Below are positions 8,879-16,860 of a stretch of DNA of 64,000 nt, piece after piece (position 1 is the stretch's first letter; every line of letters starts with the position of its first letter). The position numbers were made by a program, and so were the translations under genes. The notes under the pieces were generated by a model that ran no database searches, had not been told where the DNA came from, and saw only the letters and a list, made by a program, of their open reading frames with translations. Source of the DNA: Sporisorium sorghi. Its lineage: Eukaryota > Basidiomycota > Ustilaginomycetes > Ustilaginales > Ustilaginaceae. The stretch lies in assembly GCA_023212695.1 (NCBI GenBank), contig JALCCG010000013.1:1-64000 (forward strand), in the 5' to 3' direction.

Positions 8879-9706
8879 ATGTCAATCGTAATTACAGGAG
8901 CCAATGGCCGGCTCGGCAGCCTCATAATCCAAGAGCTTCTTCACCATGTTTCACCCGATCAAATCGTTGCTTGCGTTCGGCGTATGGAATCCGGAAAATC
9001 ATGGGAGGACCAAGGAATAACTGTTCGTTTCTGCAACTACGACGAGCCCGCCTCCCTGGAGAAGGCCTTCGTGGGTACTTCGCGGCTGTTGTTCATCTCT
9101 AGTCCCCATCCCGATGATACCGTTCGTATGCGGCAGCATGCCCATGTGATAGAAGCTGCAAAAAAAGCGAACGTTGGCCATATATTCTATACCAGCTTTG
9201 CCTTTCCCGAACATAGCGACATTTCACTGACCCATTTGCATTTGGCAACGGAACATGCCATTCGCACAACCGGAATTCCGTATACTTTTCTTCGCAATGG
9301 CCTATATATGGACTTTATCGAAGCACTCGATGTGAATGCGTCCATTCTGACAGGAAATCTTCGTATCCATCCGGGGTCGTGGAAATTCAATGCGGTTACG
9401 CGCTCCGATCTGGGAGCCGCCATTGCGGCAGCATTATCCGGTGAGGGCCATCTTAATAAAACGTATGAGCTTGTGGCGCCTGACGTTTGGACCTTCAGCG
9501 ATGTAGCCTCCACTCTTTCAGAACTAACGGGCAGAGCGATATCCCTATGTCCCACCAACGAGTTACAGCATTGGATATTCAGCTTTTTAAGAAAAATCGA
9601 TACGGCTTCAACTTCTGGCGATCTGGAGAATTTATTGGGACACCCGTTAACAACGATGAAAGAAAACATGAAAGCTTATGTCGGGGCAGTGATTAGATCC
9701 GACTGA
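8879..9706 (+). CDS. NmrA/QorB-like NAD(P)-binding protein
   Basis: Atypical short-chain dehydrogenase of the NmrA type, 275 residues, resembling NAD(P)H:quinone oxidoreductase 2 (QorB/YtfG). The N-terminal Rossmann motif is TGANGRLGS, followed by a second-strand ACVRR that suggests NADP(H); the LLFISSPH and RNGLYMDF stretches are typical of the group. ATG 8879 has AAAAAGGA 8 bases upstream; ATG 8870 overlaps that site. A shared operator with the MarR gene suggests a detoxification or redox-stress response, inferred from context. Confidence 0.82.
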   Translation: MSIVITGANGRLGSLIIQELLHHVSPDQIVACVRRMESGKSWEDQGITVRFCNYDEPASLEKAFVGTSRLLFISSPHPDDTVRMRQHAHVIEAAKKANVGHIFYTSFAFPEHSDISLTHLHLATEHAIRTTGIPYTFLRNGLYMDFIEALDVNASILTGNLRIHPGSWKFNAVTRSDLGAAIAAALSGEGHLNKTYELVAPDVWTFSDVASTLSELTGRAISLCPTNELQHWIFSFLRKIDTASTSGDLENLLGHPLTTMKENMKAYVGAVIRSD

Positions 9707-9817
9707 CGATGAATCGACATTTCCCCTTCATTGAGTACTGTGAAACCAACGTACCCAATATAATTAAGCAATACGGGAATACGATGGCCCCTGGGACTCA
9801 AGGAAGGAGGCAGGAAT

Positions 9818-10741
9818 ATGCCGATACGTCCGCCCATATTGCAGAGAGGCGATACCGTTGGAATCGTTACCTTGGGCAGCCCGCTCGATGCCAACATCAT
9901 CAATGCACGGATCGAATATTTACGAGCCATGGAGTTCAATGTCGTATTGGGCCAATATGTATATGCCCAAAACGGGTTTCTGGCCGGAACAGACGAACAG
10001 CGGGCATCCGATTTAATGATGATGTTTCAAGATGATCAGGTGAAAATGATACTGCCCACAAGAGGCGGCACCGGAGTAGCCGGAATCCTTCCATACCTTG
10101 ATTATCAAGTGATCCGGAACCATCCGAAAATCTTGACGGGCTACAGTGATATAACGGTACTATTAAACGCACTGCATCAATTCGTGGATTTAATTACGTT
10201 TCACAGCCTCTTGCTTATCGACTTCAAACCCGAGACGCCCTCCTACAATTACGACCAGTTTTTTGCCGCGACGTCCCTGTATTCATTAACACGGCCCATC
10301 CTGAATCCACCCGAAATGCCTCTGATTAGCCGGGTTCCTGGCAACGTTACAGGGCCGCTTGTGGGCGGTAATCTAACCTCGTTTGTAGATACGCTTGGAA
10401 CGCCTTTCGAAATCGATACGCGGGGCAAAATAATCGTTCTTGAAGAAACTCATGAACCGACCAATACCGTCTACAGGTACTTGAACGATTTGAAACTCGC
10501 GGGGAAATTTCGTGACTGCATCGGCATTATCACGGGGGAATGTACAGGCTGCCAGGCTGCTTACGGCAAATCCTACGAGGATCTCATCAACGAGTTCATT
10601 GTGCCGCTCGGCAAGCCGTTGATCACGAACCTTGCCACGGGTCATGGTTTGTATAAAGCAGCTCTGCCGATTGGCGCCTTGGTTAATCTCGATTCCATTC
10701 TTAATACCATAACCGTGGTTGAACCTACGATTAGTGCATAA
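9818..10741 (+). CDS. LD-carboxypeptidase (peptidase S66, LdcA/MccF type)
   Basis: Serine carboxypeptidase of 307 residues. The S66 catalytic triad can be placed: Ser about 110 in TGYSDIT, Glu 209/210 in VLEET, and His about 276 in ATGHG. Family members cleave the L-Lys/DAP-D-Ala bond in muropeptide recycling or inactivate microcin-C-like peptides; the sequence alone does not separate these roles. There is a strong AAGGAGG 8 bases before ATG 9818. It is followed by a clear intrinsic terminator, so it is monocistronic or the end of the MarR unit (111-base gap). Confidence 0.85.
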   Translation: MPIRPPILQRGDTVGIVTLGSPLDANIINARIEYLRAMEFNVVLGQYVYAQNGFLAGTDEQRASDLMMMFQDDQVKMILPTRGGTGVAGILPYLDYQVIRNHPKILTGYSDITVLLNALHQFVDLITFHSLLLIDFKPETPSYNYDQFFAATSLYSLTRPILNPPEMPLISRVPGNVTGPLVGGNLTSFVDTLGTPFEIDTRGKIIVLEETHEPTNTVYRYLNDLKLAGKFRDCIGIITGECTGCQAAYGKSYEDLINEFIVPLGKPLITNLATGHGLYKAALPIGALVNLDSILNTITVVEPTISA

Positions 10742-10806
10742 AGCTCGTTGCATGGGCCTCGCTTCATCCCCATGCTGCCCATGCGCAGCGAGATATTACT
10801 GAAAAA

Positions 10807-10845
10807 AAGGCAGTTGATCATTCAGATCAGCTGCCTTCATTTTTC
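10807..10845. terminator. Intrinsic terminator after LD-carboxypeptidase gene
   Basis: A 13-bp stem (10807-10819 with 10825-10837, one G-U pair), a 5-base loop, a T-run on the right and an A-run on the left, so it can act on both strands. Confidence 0.85.
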
Positions 10846-10907
10846 TATGTGATGCTGCAGATAAACTCATAGCTGCGCTACAGATGGGCAAGACCTTCAC
10901 ACCTGAT

Positions 10908-11132
10908 TTATTTCACGTAAAATGTAGCGTCTCTTTGATCCCATGCTGTCGAGACCGGAGAAATTTCCAACACGCCGTTCCGGTGTATTTTCCGTAATCT
11001 TATTTTCTGAAAACCTAGCTTGGCATAGGCATAGGTAATAAATGTATTTTTAAGATACTTGTCCTCTGTCTGTTTAAAGCTTCCTCGAGTTGCACTTTCA
11101 ATCTGCTGAATTCCGATTGTGAAATTGGACAG
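10908..11132 (-). pseudogene. Gene remnant, 74 codons without a start
   Basis: On the minus strand a 74-codon frame ends at a TAA (10908-10910) and is blocked upstream by another TAA (11133-11135). It has no usable start, yet its translation has normal protein composition (contains ITYAYAKLGFQKIRL and ends in ATFYVK). A second open frame of 65 codons overlaps it (11015-11212), as expected if a frameshift split an older gene. I do not recognise the family; the phrase YAKLGF occurs in acetyltransferases but is weak evidence. Confidence 0.4.
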
Positions 11133-11293
11133 TTAATATATATAGTATCTATTCCGATATTGACCATATATAAAATTTCTTGTATAGAACTACTAATTAA
11201 AGATAGATACATAAGGAAAATGCCATCTGTAGGAAGGCATACTGGTGGAGAGGGGTTACATTATTTAAGCATTATTCATTTGTTTGGTTTGCA

Positions 11294-11333
11294 ATAAAAA
11301 AACACAAGGACGGCGACCATCGCTGTCCTTGTG
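11294..11333 (-). terminator. Strong hairpin with minus-strand T-run
   Basis: A 14-bp stem (11303-11316 with 11320-11333, one G-U pair), a 3-base loop and an 8-base A-run to the left, which reads as a T-run on the minus strand. It lies nearly 300 bases past the nearest minus-strand gene end and may be left over from a lost gene. Confidence 0.7.
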
Positions 11334-11555
11334 AATATTTCGGTGCAGCAGAGCCACTTGGTTAATTAGTGAGAGCCATGATGTTATCGAAATAGAGCCC
11401 AGCAAGTTAATAAGGAGAGCCATCAGGATATGAGGGTTCTCCCATTTTCAATTTTCAACTATCGTGCCCTTTTGATGGGCCGTTTACTGCGTGATGCGAG
11501 ACTTCGGAACTCACATCGGAAACTTGCACCGATTTAACCTCTCTTTCGATAAAAA

Positions 11556-11594
11556 TAAAGAGAGTGAGGAACCCTATCTCCACTCTCTCTCTTT
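11556..11594 (-). terminator. Hairpin after the DUF1801 gene
   Basis: AGAGAGTG (11559-11566) pairs with CACTCTCT (11581-11588), with an A-rich left flank that gives a T-rich minus-strand tail, 34 bases past the stop of the minus-strand gene. Confidence 0.6.
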
Positions 11595-11627
11595 GCTTAT
11601 ATCCTCTAAAAAACGCTACTTTCCCAA

Positions 11628-11966
11628 TTACAACGACTCGGATGCTTGCTTCAGATAGCCGGACAATTGGGCCAGATCTGGCTTATCTCCTTCGCGCAGC
11701 TTGATCCACTTCCGTTCGGCCGGACCCTCGAAGCCTTTCGGAAACGCCATGCCGACTGTATTCATGATCATAAATGCAATTGCATCTTTCGAAGGTGAAA
11801 TGACGGCAGCAAACTGCCCGTTCTTCAGAAAATGCGGTTTCTTGTATTGAATCTTCTCTTCCGCTCCGGGAATCGTCTCGTGGACCATATGCCGAAGCTG
11901 ACCGCACAATTGAACTTGCCATGGCGAGGACAGATTTTCAATAAATGTGGATACTTCTGGGTTCAT
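11628..11966 (-). CDS. DUF1801 (YdhG-like) protein
   Basis: Small alpha/beta protein of 112 residues of the DUF1801/YdhG family, sometimes called iron-chaperone-like from Fra homologues. Typical features are the ETIPGAEEKIQYKKPHF segment and the WIKLREGDKPD turn before a C-terminal helix. ATG 11966 is about 10 bases after AGAGGA; in-frame TTG 11972 and GTG 11975 are less likely. It follows an SRPBCC-domain gene by 30 bases, and the pair is probably co-transcribed. The function is not established. Confidence 0.8.
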   Translation of the reverse strand: MNPEVSTFIENLSSPWQVQLCGQLRHMVHETIPGAEEKIQYKKPHFLKNGQFAAVISPSKDAIAFMIMNTVGMAFPKGFEGPAERKWIKLREGDKPDLAQLSGYLKQASESL

Positions 11967-11996
11967 TTTCAACACGTCCTCTCTTATCGATGGATA

Positions 11997-12494
11997 TTAG
12001 ACTTCCTGTTGCAACTTGGCCAAATATTCGGCGTAACGTTCCATGGACGCAATCGCGCCTTGCTCCGCACCGGAAGCCAGTGAGCCTTGAAGGGCTTCAG
12101 CAGAGACGTATTCCGTGCGCATCGTCAATTTTGATTTACCGCCTTCAAGCTGTTCAAACGAGTCGAAAATGACGGATTCGTGCTCGTTATACGGAGCCAC
12201 GTCAAAAATCATCGTATAGTTCAGTCGCTCGGGCTTCACGATTTCGCGATACGTACCGATGACAGGAAACTCAGTCCCATCCGGACCCAACTGAACATAT
12301 CGGTAGGTGCCACCCACTCGCAAATCGATCTCGCAGGCATGGAGGGGTACTCCGCCGTGACCCCACCAGCGGGACACATGCTCCGGCTTTGTCCAAGCAT
12401 CCCACACCAACTCGCGCGGTGCTTCGAAAATACGCTCAATGATTAATGCTTGTCCTTCTACTCGCATTGTTGCTTTATTTGCCTGTTGACTCAT
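11997..12494 (-). CDS. SRPBCC / AHSA1-family protein
   Basis: START-like fold protein of 165 residues of the activator of Hsp90 ATPase homologue 1-like group. It has the hallmark RIFEAPRELVWDAWTKPEHVSRWWG at residues 22-46, then GGTYRY, and a C-terminal helix with GWG-like GAIASMERYAEYL. Bacterial members bind hydrophobic ligands; no specific reaction is known. ATG 12494 is preceded by GAGGAGG; an upstream in-frame codon at 12512 overlaps that site. The damaged relative immediately upstream (12578-12886) suggests an ancestral pair of such genes. Confidence 0.85.
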   Translation of the reverse strand: MSQQANKATMRVEGQALIIERIFEAPRELVWDAWTKPEHVSRWWGHGGVPLHACEIDLRVGGTYRYVQLGPDGTEFPVIGTYREIVKPERLNYTMIFDVAPYNEHESVIFDSFEQLEGGKSKLTMRTEYVSAEALQGSLASGAEQGAIASMERYAEYLAKLQQEV

Positions 12495-12577
12495 CGTGTT
12501 TTTCCTCCTCATTTGGGTAAGTAATAGGGTTCTGCTCAGATTTTATCCCATTTTTTCCAATATCGCCAACACAGTAG

Positions 12578-12886
12578 TTAACGGTTCAAGTTTTGTTCCA
12601 AGAACGCATCGAGTTGACCAAATGTCCCGACGAATCCTTGCTTTACATGCGGGCGCATGCTCTCAAAGGTGGCGCGTTCTTCCTCAGTGGCGTTAAACGG
12701 ACCGCCTCTTAGCGTAAGCTTCGTCTTTCCTTCGCTTTCGGTTAACATCAAGTGATTGATCACTTCGAGCGGCCACGTTCCGCTGAACGGAGCAAGGATC
12801 GTGTTGCCTTCTTCATCGGAATACGATTGGATGAAGTCTGGATAAATCAGCATTTGGATTAACGTCGCGTGAAAACTCCAATCCAT
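12578..12886 (-). pseudogene. 5'-truncated SRPBCC/AHSA1-like gene
   Basis: The C-terminal two-thirds of a second SRPBCC protein: LAPFSGTWPLEVINH, KTKLTLRGGPFNAT and a final helix with GQLDAFLEQ. The N-terminal half, including the WDAWT/WWG region seen in the neighbouring intact copy, is missing. From about 12850 upstream the DNA instead encodes an SLH-domain protein in another frame. This is a deletion or recombination scar; a start at 12886 would have to be borrowed from the SLH sequence. Confidence 0.7.
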
Positions 12887-13228
12887 TCATACGCGCGATT
12901 ACAAAGGATTCGCTATACCATGCGTTATTGGAAATAGTGTTAAAGAAATCGGTGGCGACCGGCTTTTTACCCGATCCGGTTTGATCAAGTTTCAGATTCA
13001 AGCCTTTTACAATTAAAGTGACGCCTTGAGCAACACTCACTTTCTCACGCGGCGCAAACTCGCTGCTGGTGATGCCGGATACAACACCTCGCTCCTTTAG
13101 CTGAAGAATCGCTTCTCGTTCAGCATCATTTATAAATCTGTGAAAGCAAACACGGGACTACTGACCAATGCTCCCAACAACAGGACGACGGCAACAATCA
13201 AGAATGCCGATTTCTTCGACCAAATCAC
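12813..13228 (-). pseudogene. Frameshifted, truncated S-layer-homology (SLH) protein
   Basis: The reading starts near GTG 13228 with a signal peptide (SKK, a hydrophobic core, then VFAFTDL) and meets a TAA at 13130-13132. The +1 frame continues at once with an SLH domain (AEREAILQLKERGVVSGI, then VSVAQGVTLIVKG and RMNGLEFSRDVNP). One indel at about 13130 therefore breaks the gene. The second SLH repeat stops abruptly at about 12850, where it joins the SRPBCC remnant. Surface attachment to the cell wall would have been its role. Confidence 0.72.
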
Positions 13229-13257
13229 TCCTTTTCATATTATTTTCTGTTCATTTT

Positions 13258-13289
13258 GAATATACCTGTCAAGGAATATACCTGTCAAG
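13258..13289. repeat. Tandem 16-bp direct repeat
   Basis: GAATATACCTGTCAAG occurs twice head to tail (13258-13273, 13274-13289), followed by a partial third GAATATT. It lies just upstream of the broken SLH gene. Confidence 0.8.
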
Positions 13290-13399
13290 GAATATTTAGT
13301 ATTTAAATTGACCGCACTTTCATTAATCGCGCCGAAGCGCGAAAGGCCAAGAATTTTACAGAATACCTCATGTCGTAGAAGTGTGCGCTTGACGCAGGC

Positions 13400-13652
13400 T
13401 TAAGCCGTGATTAACCATGTCTCGGACGATTCAGCGCGGCGGCGTCTGCCGAATACGAAATAGAAGAGGCCTAAGCTGGTAACTTGTAAGACCGCCAGCA
13501 CGAACCAGATATTGCTGAAGATCAAGCCCCCGCGTTGCGGGTGATCCAAAGAGCGGATTCCATGCTGGAATCGCCGATCCGCTGAGGTCCGTCATCTTGC
13601 CATAGATCCCGATTGCCATCCCTTGCGCGATGAAGTTGACCATTGCCAGCAT
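13400..13652 (-). pseudogene. C-terminal remnant of a membrane transporter, frameshifted
   Basis: Two minus-strand frames join near 13585. The first encodes FIAQGMAIGIYGKMTDLSG; the second continues with GGLIFSNIWFVLAVLQV and LGLFYFVFGRRRR and stops at 13400. The pattern (last two membrane helices and a basic tail) fits a major-facilitator-type permease end. The N-terminal majority is absent, and the upstream edge at 13652 abuts the excisionase remnant. Confidence 0.55.
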
Positions 13653-13816
13653 CGAACATTGGGAGGAACAAAGCCTATGAATTGCTAAATAGTGGCGAAA
13701 TCAAGGCGATAAAGATGAAGGGCTATCGAATTCCGAAGATAGCTGTCAGGGATTACGTACTGTCGCAGGCAAAAATAACAATGGAACGCTACAAGGAATT
13801 ATCAGAAGGAGATTAA
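13652..13816 (+). pseudogene. Excisionase-like DNA-binding domain, 5' truncated
   Basis: Plus-strand frame without a start. It translates to the end of an HTH_17/excisionase-type protein: IGRNKAYELLNSGEIKAI, then GYRIPKIAVRDYVLSQ, ending at TAA 13814-13816. The usual N-terminal strand and helix are missing. It precedes the integrase remnant, the normal order in integrative elements. An inverted repeat (AGCCGC/GCGGCT, 13821-13842) follows the stop. Confidence 0.65.
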
Positions 13817-13850
13817 AATAAGCCGCGCATTTTGCTGCGGCTCCGCTGGC

Positions 13851-14243
13851 TCGTACTATAGAGTCTATGATTTGATTGTGTGTACGAAGTTAGGCACTCC
13901 TGTAAATCCACGCAACTTGCTTCGAACGTTCTATGATTTGACGAAGAAAGCGAAAGTCCCTAAAATTTGGTTTCACGATCTTCGTCATACCGTGGTCACA
14001 TTAATGCTTAGTAGTAATACAAACCCAAAGATTGTAAAGGAAATCCCTGGGCATTCAGACATTCGAGTGACCTTCGACATTAATTTCCATATTTCACCAT
14101 CTATTCATAAGGAAACCACACATCAGTATGGCAACATGATTTTCGGGTCGCAACTTGAGAGCAAAGAAAAGGAGGTTTTAATCGCTGCCGACACGGGTAG
14201 CTCGTTAGAATTTGATTCTGAATCGTTAAACATGATTCAATAA
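13851..14243 (+). pseudogene. Tyrosine-recombinase (integrase) C-terminal remnant
   Basis: Only the catalytic C-terminal ~125 residues remain, with no start of its own; the frame runs in from upstream DNA that no longer encodes integrase. The HDLRHT box (His-x-x-Arg-His) is present near nt 13975. At the position where the family has its nucleophile (usually TYSH) the sequence reads INFH, so the tyrosine appears to be phenylalanine. Truncation and this change both indicate an inactive enzyme. It points toward the 3' end of tRNA-Ala, the classical arrangement of a tRNA-integrated element. Confidence 0.75.
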
Positions 14244-14300
14244 TTCATCCTCAACTTACTGACCGCCTTTCATCGGAGCATTTAGAACGGAGTAAAAGTA

Positions 14301-14334
14301 AATCACCCTGCCTCCAAAAGAGGACAGGGCGATT
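14301..14334 (+). terminator. Hairpin after integrase remnant
   Basis: An interrupted stem (AATC/GATT, CCCTG/CAGGG, CCTC/GAGG) with loop CAAAA, 58 bases past the integrase stop. Confidence 0.55.
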
Positions 14335-14420
14335 GTTTGTGATCGAGAAAAATAAAATAAAGGTCTGAGCGGAGTCCTATTTGCCTCGCAAAAGATGAAA
14401 TAGCATTAAAAAAATCCTTA

Positions 14421-14441
14421 GTGTGACCAAACGTGTGACCA
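14421..14441. repeat. Direct repeats, possible integrase arm-type sites
   Basis: GTGTGACCA occurs twice (14421-14429 and 14433-14441) with a 3-base spacer, between the integrase remnant and the tRNA 3' end. Short direct repeats here are typical of integrase arm-binding sites; that role is inferred. Confidence 0.45.
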
Positions 14442-14468
14442 CGCGCTCAAATCATATCTAAGCATAGC

Positions 14469-14516
14469 AAGAACCCGCCAAACACTCGAAAATCCCTGTG
14501 TTTAGCGGGTTCTTTT
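14469..14516 (+). terminator. Long hairpin with T-run next to tRNA-Ala
   Basis: A 17-bp stem with one mismatch (14469-14485 with 14498-14514) followed by TTTTT on the plus strand. It may serve both the element remnant and, in reverse, the tRNA transcript. Confidence 0.75.
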
Positions 14517-14522
14517 TAGTTA

Positions 14523-14595
14523 TGGAGCCTAGGGGGATCGAACCCCTGACCTCATCGCTGCCAGCGATGCGCTCTCCCAGCTGAGCTAAGGCCCC
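14523..14595 (-). tRNA. tRNA-Ala (GGC anticodon)
   Basis: A 73-base cloverleaf on the minus strand. The acceptor stem GGGGCCT pairs with AGGCTCC, the D-arm is GCTC/GAGC, the anticodon loop CTGGCAG gives GGC (alanine), and the T-loop is GTTCGATCC. The 3' CCA is not encoded. Its 3' end faces an integrase remnant, so it probably was the attachment site of a lost element. Confidence 0.95.
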
Positions 14596-14771
14596 GTAAG
14601 CGACTTCTATATCATATAAAATATCAGCAGGCCTGTCAACATTTTTTTGGCATTTTATGAAGACAAGCTGTACTTCTTTTACTCTCTATATAATGTCACT
14701 TATCATGATGAGGCTGCGGAGCCATCCTAACATCGGTATAGTACCCGTCTCCCTAAAAAACCACGACGCTC

Positions 14772-15245
14772 TTACAGCTCCTGTACGTCCGTATCCTTGG
14801 ACAGCAGGCTTTTCAATTCCTTCATAAACATATTGATATCCTTGAACTGCCGATACACGGACGCAAATCGGACATAAGCTACCTCATCCACGGGATATAA
14901 CCGTTCCATCAGCAGCTCGCCGATTTGGCGGCTCTCCACCTCGGCTGCTGCGGTATTGCGCAGTGCTTTCTCCACATCCGACACAATCATATCCAGCTGG
15001 TCGACGGATACCGGACGCTTCTCGCAAGCCCGAATCAGGCCACGAAGCACCTTCTCCCGGCTAAACTCTTCACGGCTACCATCCTTTTTAACGACAATCA
15101 GGGGCGTTTCCTCCACCATTTCAAAGGTTGTGAATCTTTTGCTGCACTGCTCGCATTCCCTGCGGCGGCGGATGGATTTATTCTCGTTGGCCGGCCTGGA
15201 ATCCAGCACTTTCGTTCCGGCATAACTGCAATATGGACATTTCAT
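14772..15245 (-). CDS. nrdR: NrdR, ribonucleotide reductase repressor
   Basis: Transcriptional repressor of ribonucleotide reductase genes, 157 residues. The N-terminal zinc ribbon has Cys3, Cys6, Cys31 and Cys34 (CPYC, CEQC), with the DNA-binding basic run RRRRE between. From about residue 46 an ATP-cone domain follows, with VVKKDG and the regular helices that bind ATP/dATP. Length and all motifs match the family. It stands alone, converging on nothing nearby; the SASP gene is divergent 148 bases upstream. Confidence 0.97.
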   Translation of the reverse strand: MKCPYCSYAGTKVLDSRPANENKSIRRRRECEQCSKRFTTFEMVEETPLIVVKKDGSREEFSREKVLRGLIRACEKRPVSVDQLDMIVSDVEKALRNTAAAEVESRQIGELLMERLYPVDEVAYVRFASVYRQFKDINMFMKELKSLLSKDTDVQEL

Positions 15246-15333
15246 AAAGTCATCTTCACTTCCTTTGTTCTTCGCATATTTAACCTGTAACTACATTCAG
15301 AAAAATTTACCAGCAAAACTTTTGTCTTTTATG

Positions 15334-15363
15334 TTATGAAAATGCGAAACCCGAGACATAATA
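15334..15363 (+). promoter_or_regulatory. Sigma-G-like promoter of SASP gene
   Basis: A -10 box CATAATA (15357-15363) with TTATG 18 bases upstream (15334-15338) fits the forespore sigma-G pattern. The predicted start lies a few bases before the AAGGAGGTG of the SASP gene. This is expected for a SASP gene. Confidence 0.5.
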
Positions 15364-15393
15364 CTTTTACCAACTCAAGGAGGTGAACTTAAC

Positions 15394-15621
15394 ATGGCAC
15401 AAAGCAACAACAACTCCAACAACCTGGTTGTTCCTCGCGCAAACGCTGCTCTTGAGCAATTGAAGTACGAGGTAGCTCAAGAGCTTGGTATCTCCATCCC
15501 ACAAGACGGATACCAAGGTAACATGACTTCCTACGAGAACGGTTCGATCGGGGGATACATCACAAAACGTCTTGTAACCCTGGCCGAGCAACAATTGGCT
15601 GGTCAATACTCCGGTCAATAA
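15394..15621 (+). CDS. Alpha/beta-type small acid-soluble spore protein
   Basis: DNA-binding protein of 75 residues that coats and protects forespore DNA. The N-terminal Asn/Ser-rich tail leads to NAALEQLKYEVAQELG, with the helix and the region cut by the germination protease, then GGYITKRLVTLAEQQL, the second conserved helix. It is preceded by a textbook AAGGAGGTG and a sigma-G-like promoter and followed by a hairpin with a T-run. Codon use is strongly biased, as usual for a highly expressed gene. Confidence 0.97.
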   Translation: MAQSNNNSNNLVVPRANAALEQLKYEVAQELGISIPQDGYQGNMTSYENGSIGGYITKRLVTLAEQQLAGQYSGQ

Positions 15622-15661
15622 TTGATTCTTCCTTAAAAAAGGAGTGTTGGCGGCTCGATGT

Positions 15662-15686
15662 AAGAGCCTGTCCAGCGCTCTTTTTT
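15662..15686 (+). terminator. SASP gene terminator
   Basis: AAGAGC (15662-15667) pairs with GCTCTT (15677-15682), followed by a T-run. It also lies at the end of the convergent minus-strand transglycosylase gene. Confidence 0.7.
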
Positions 15687-15688
15687 CA

Positions 15689-16255
15689 TTAAAAACCGCC
15701 CTTATATACGTCCGTATATTGATTATAATAATAAATTACTCGCTGTACATAATGCCTGGTTTCCCCAATGGGAATACTCTTCACATTCTCATAGGTTCCA
15801 TCCCACATACCCTTGTTGATCCAGTTCTTGACGTTCCCGGGGCCGGCATTATAGGCTGCAATGGCGGCAATCGGATTGCCGTCCATCTCTTTGTGCAGGC
15901 TCTGGATATACCAGGTGCCCAGCTGGATATTCGCGTCCACTTCATTCTTTACGCTCAGGAGGTTCACCGAGGGCAGCTTGGCCATTTCCATCGCCCAATT
16001 TGCCGTATCCGGCATCAGCTGCATAATGCCAAGCGCGCCCTTCTTGGACTCCTTGCCCGGCTTAAAATTGGTTTCCACCCGAATGATGGACGCCACCAGG
16101 AATGGATCAACCTCATAGTAATCTGCATGCTTCCGGATCTCATCTTTATAATGGATCGGGTACAGGAGCGTCATCCAGTTGGAGCTCAGGAACAGAAGCG
16201 CTACAAAAGAAACAAACAGCAGAAGCAGCACTCTTTTTTTAAGCAGCCACTTCAT
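15689..16255 (-). CDS. Membrane-anchored lytic transglycosylase (SLT family)
   Basis: Peptidoglycan-cleaving enzyme of 188 residues. One N-terminal membrane segment (about residues 7-27) anchors an extracellular SLT domain. The catalytic Glu lies in IIRVETNF, followed by GALGIMQLMP and AAYNAGPGNV, the signature boxes of Slt70-like goose-type enzymes. ATG 16255 overlaps the coaE stop as ATGA, indicating translational coupling; the ATG upstream at 16276 is inside coaE. It is the last gene of the polA-mutM-ytaF-coaE operon. Confidence 0.9.
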   Translation of the reverse strand: MKWLLKKRVLLLLFVSFVALLFLSSNWMTLLYPIHYKDEIRKHADYYEVDPFLVASIIRVETNFKPGKESKKGALGIMQLMPDTANWAMEMAKLPSVNLLSVKNEVDANIQLGTWYIQSLHKEMDGNPIAAIAAYNAGPGNVKNWINKGMWDGTYENVKSIPIGETRHYVQRVIYYYNQYTDVYKGGF

Positions 16256-16851
16256 ATTTGAACCATCCTGCGCCACAGGTTGTCCACCTGCAGCTGTGTC
16301 TCGACTAGTGAGCCGCTGTTGTCGATAAGAATATCCGCCAGCGACTTCTTCTGTTCGATATCCATCTGGCTGCTTAAACGTGCCTCTGCCGCTTCTCTGG
16401 TAAGAGCATCACGATTCATCAAACGCTCAAGCTGCAGCTCTCGCGGTACATAGACAACCGCTATCTGCTCAAGAAAAGGATATTGCTCCCTCGCCTCCAG
16501 CAGCAGCGGAATATCGGCCACCACGAGCCGATCCGGATGCTGGCGTTCGTACGCTTCCGTCTGTTCCCGGATTTCCTGCCGTATCGCAGGATGTGTGATA
16601 CCATTCAGCGCCGTTCTCTGCTCGGGATTATGAAATATGATTTCTCCGAGTTTTTTTCGATTCAAGGTACCGTCCTCAAACAGGATATCTTGTCCAAAAT
16701 GTTCGGTCACTTCATCCAGCACCGGATGACCCGGGAGCATCACTTCCCGGGCGATGATATCCGCATCGACGAGAAGCGCTCCCTTCATGGCCAACATAGA
16801 GGACACGGTGCTTTTGCCTGTTGCAATTCCTCCGGTTAAACCGATATTCAT
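16252..16851 (-). CDS. coaE: Dephospho-CoA kinase
   Basis: Last enzyme of coenzyme A synthesis: phosphorylates the ribose 3'-hydroxyl of dephospho-CoA. It is 199 residues, with P-loop GGIATGKST at the N-terminus, then DADIIAREV and the lid/nucleotide region VYVPRELQLERL. Length and motifs are standard. It starts 9 bases after the ytaF stop with a GAGGTGA ribosome site. Confidence 0.96.
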   Translation of the reverse strand: MNIGLTGGIATGKSTVSSMLAMKGALLVDADIIAREVMLPGHPVLDEVTEHFGQDILFEDGTLNRKKLGEIIFHNPEQRTALNGITHPAIRQEIREQTEAYERQHPDRLVVADIPLLLEAREQYPFLEQIAVVYVPRELQLERLMNRDALTREAAEARLSSQMDIEQKKSLADILIDNSGSLVETQLQVDNLWRRMVQI

Positions 16852-16860
16852 GACTTCACC

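Larger units (their letters stand above)
11133..11627. other. Gene-free stretch with two minus-strand hairpins
   Basis: Apart from the upstream end of the gene remnant I see no coding sequence here. The stretch holds two hairpins, annotated separately; the left one has no obvious gene to serve. Confidence 0.6.

Noticed and set aside
13258..13296. Possible CRISPR-like repeat
   Set aside because: Only two adjacent 16-base units and a partial third with no spacers; a simple tandem duplication.
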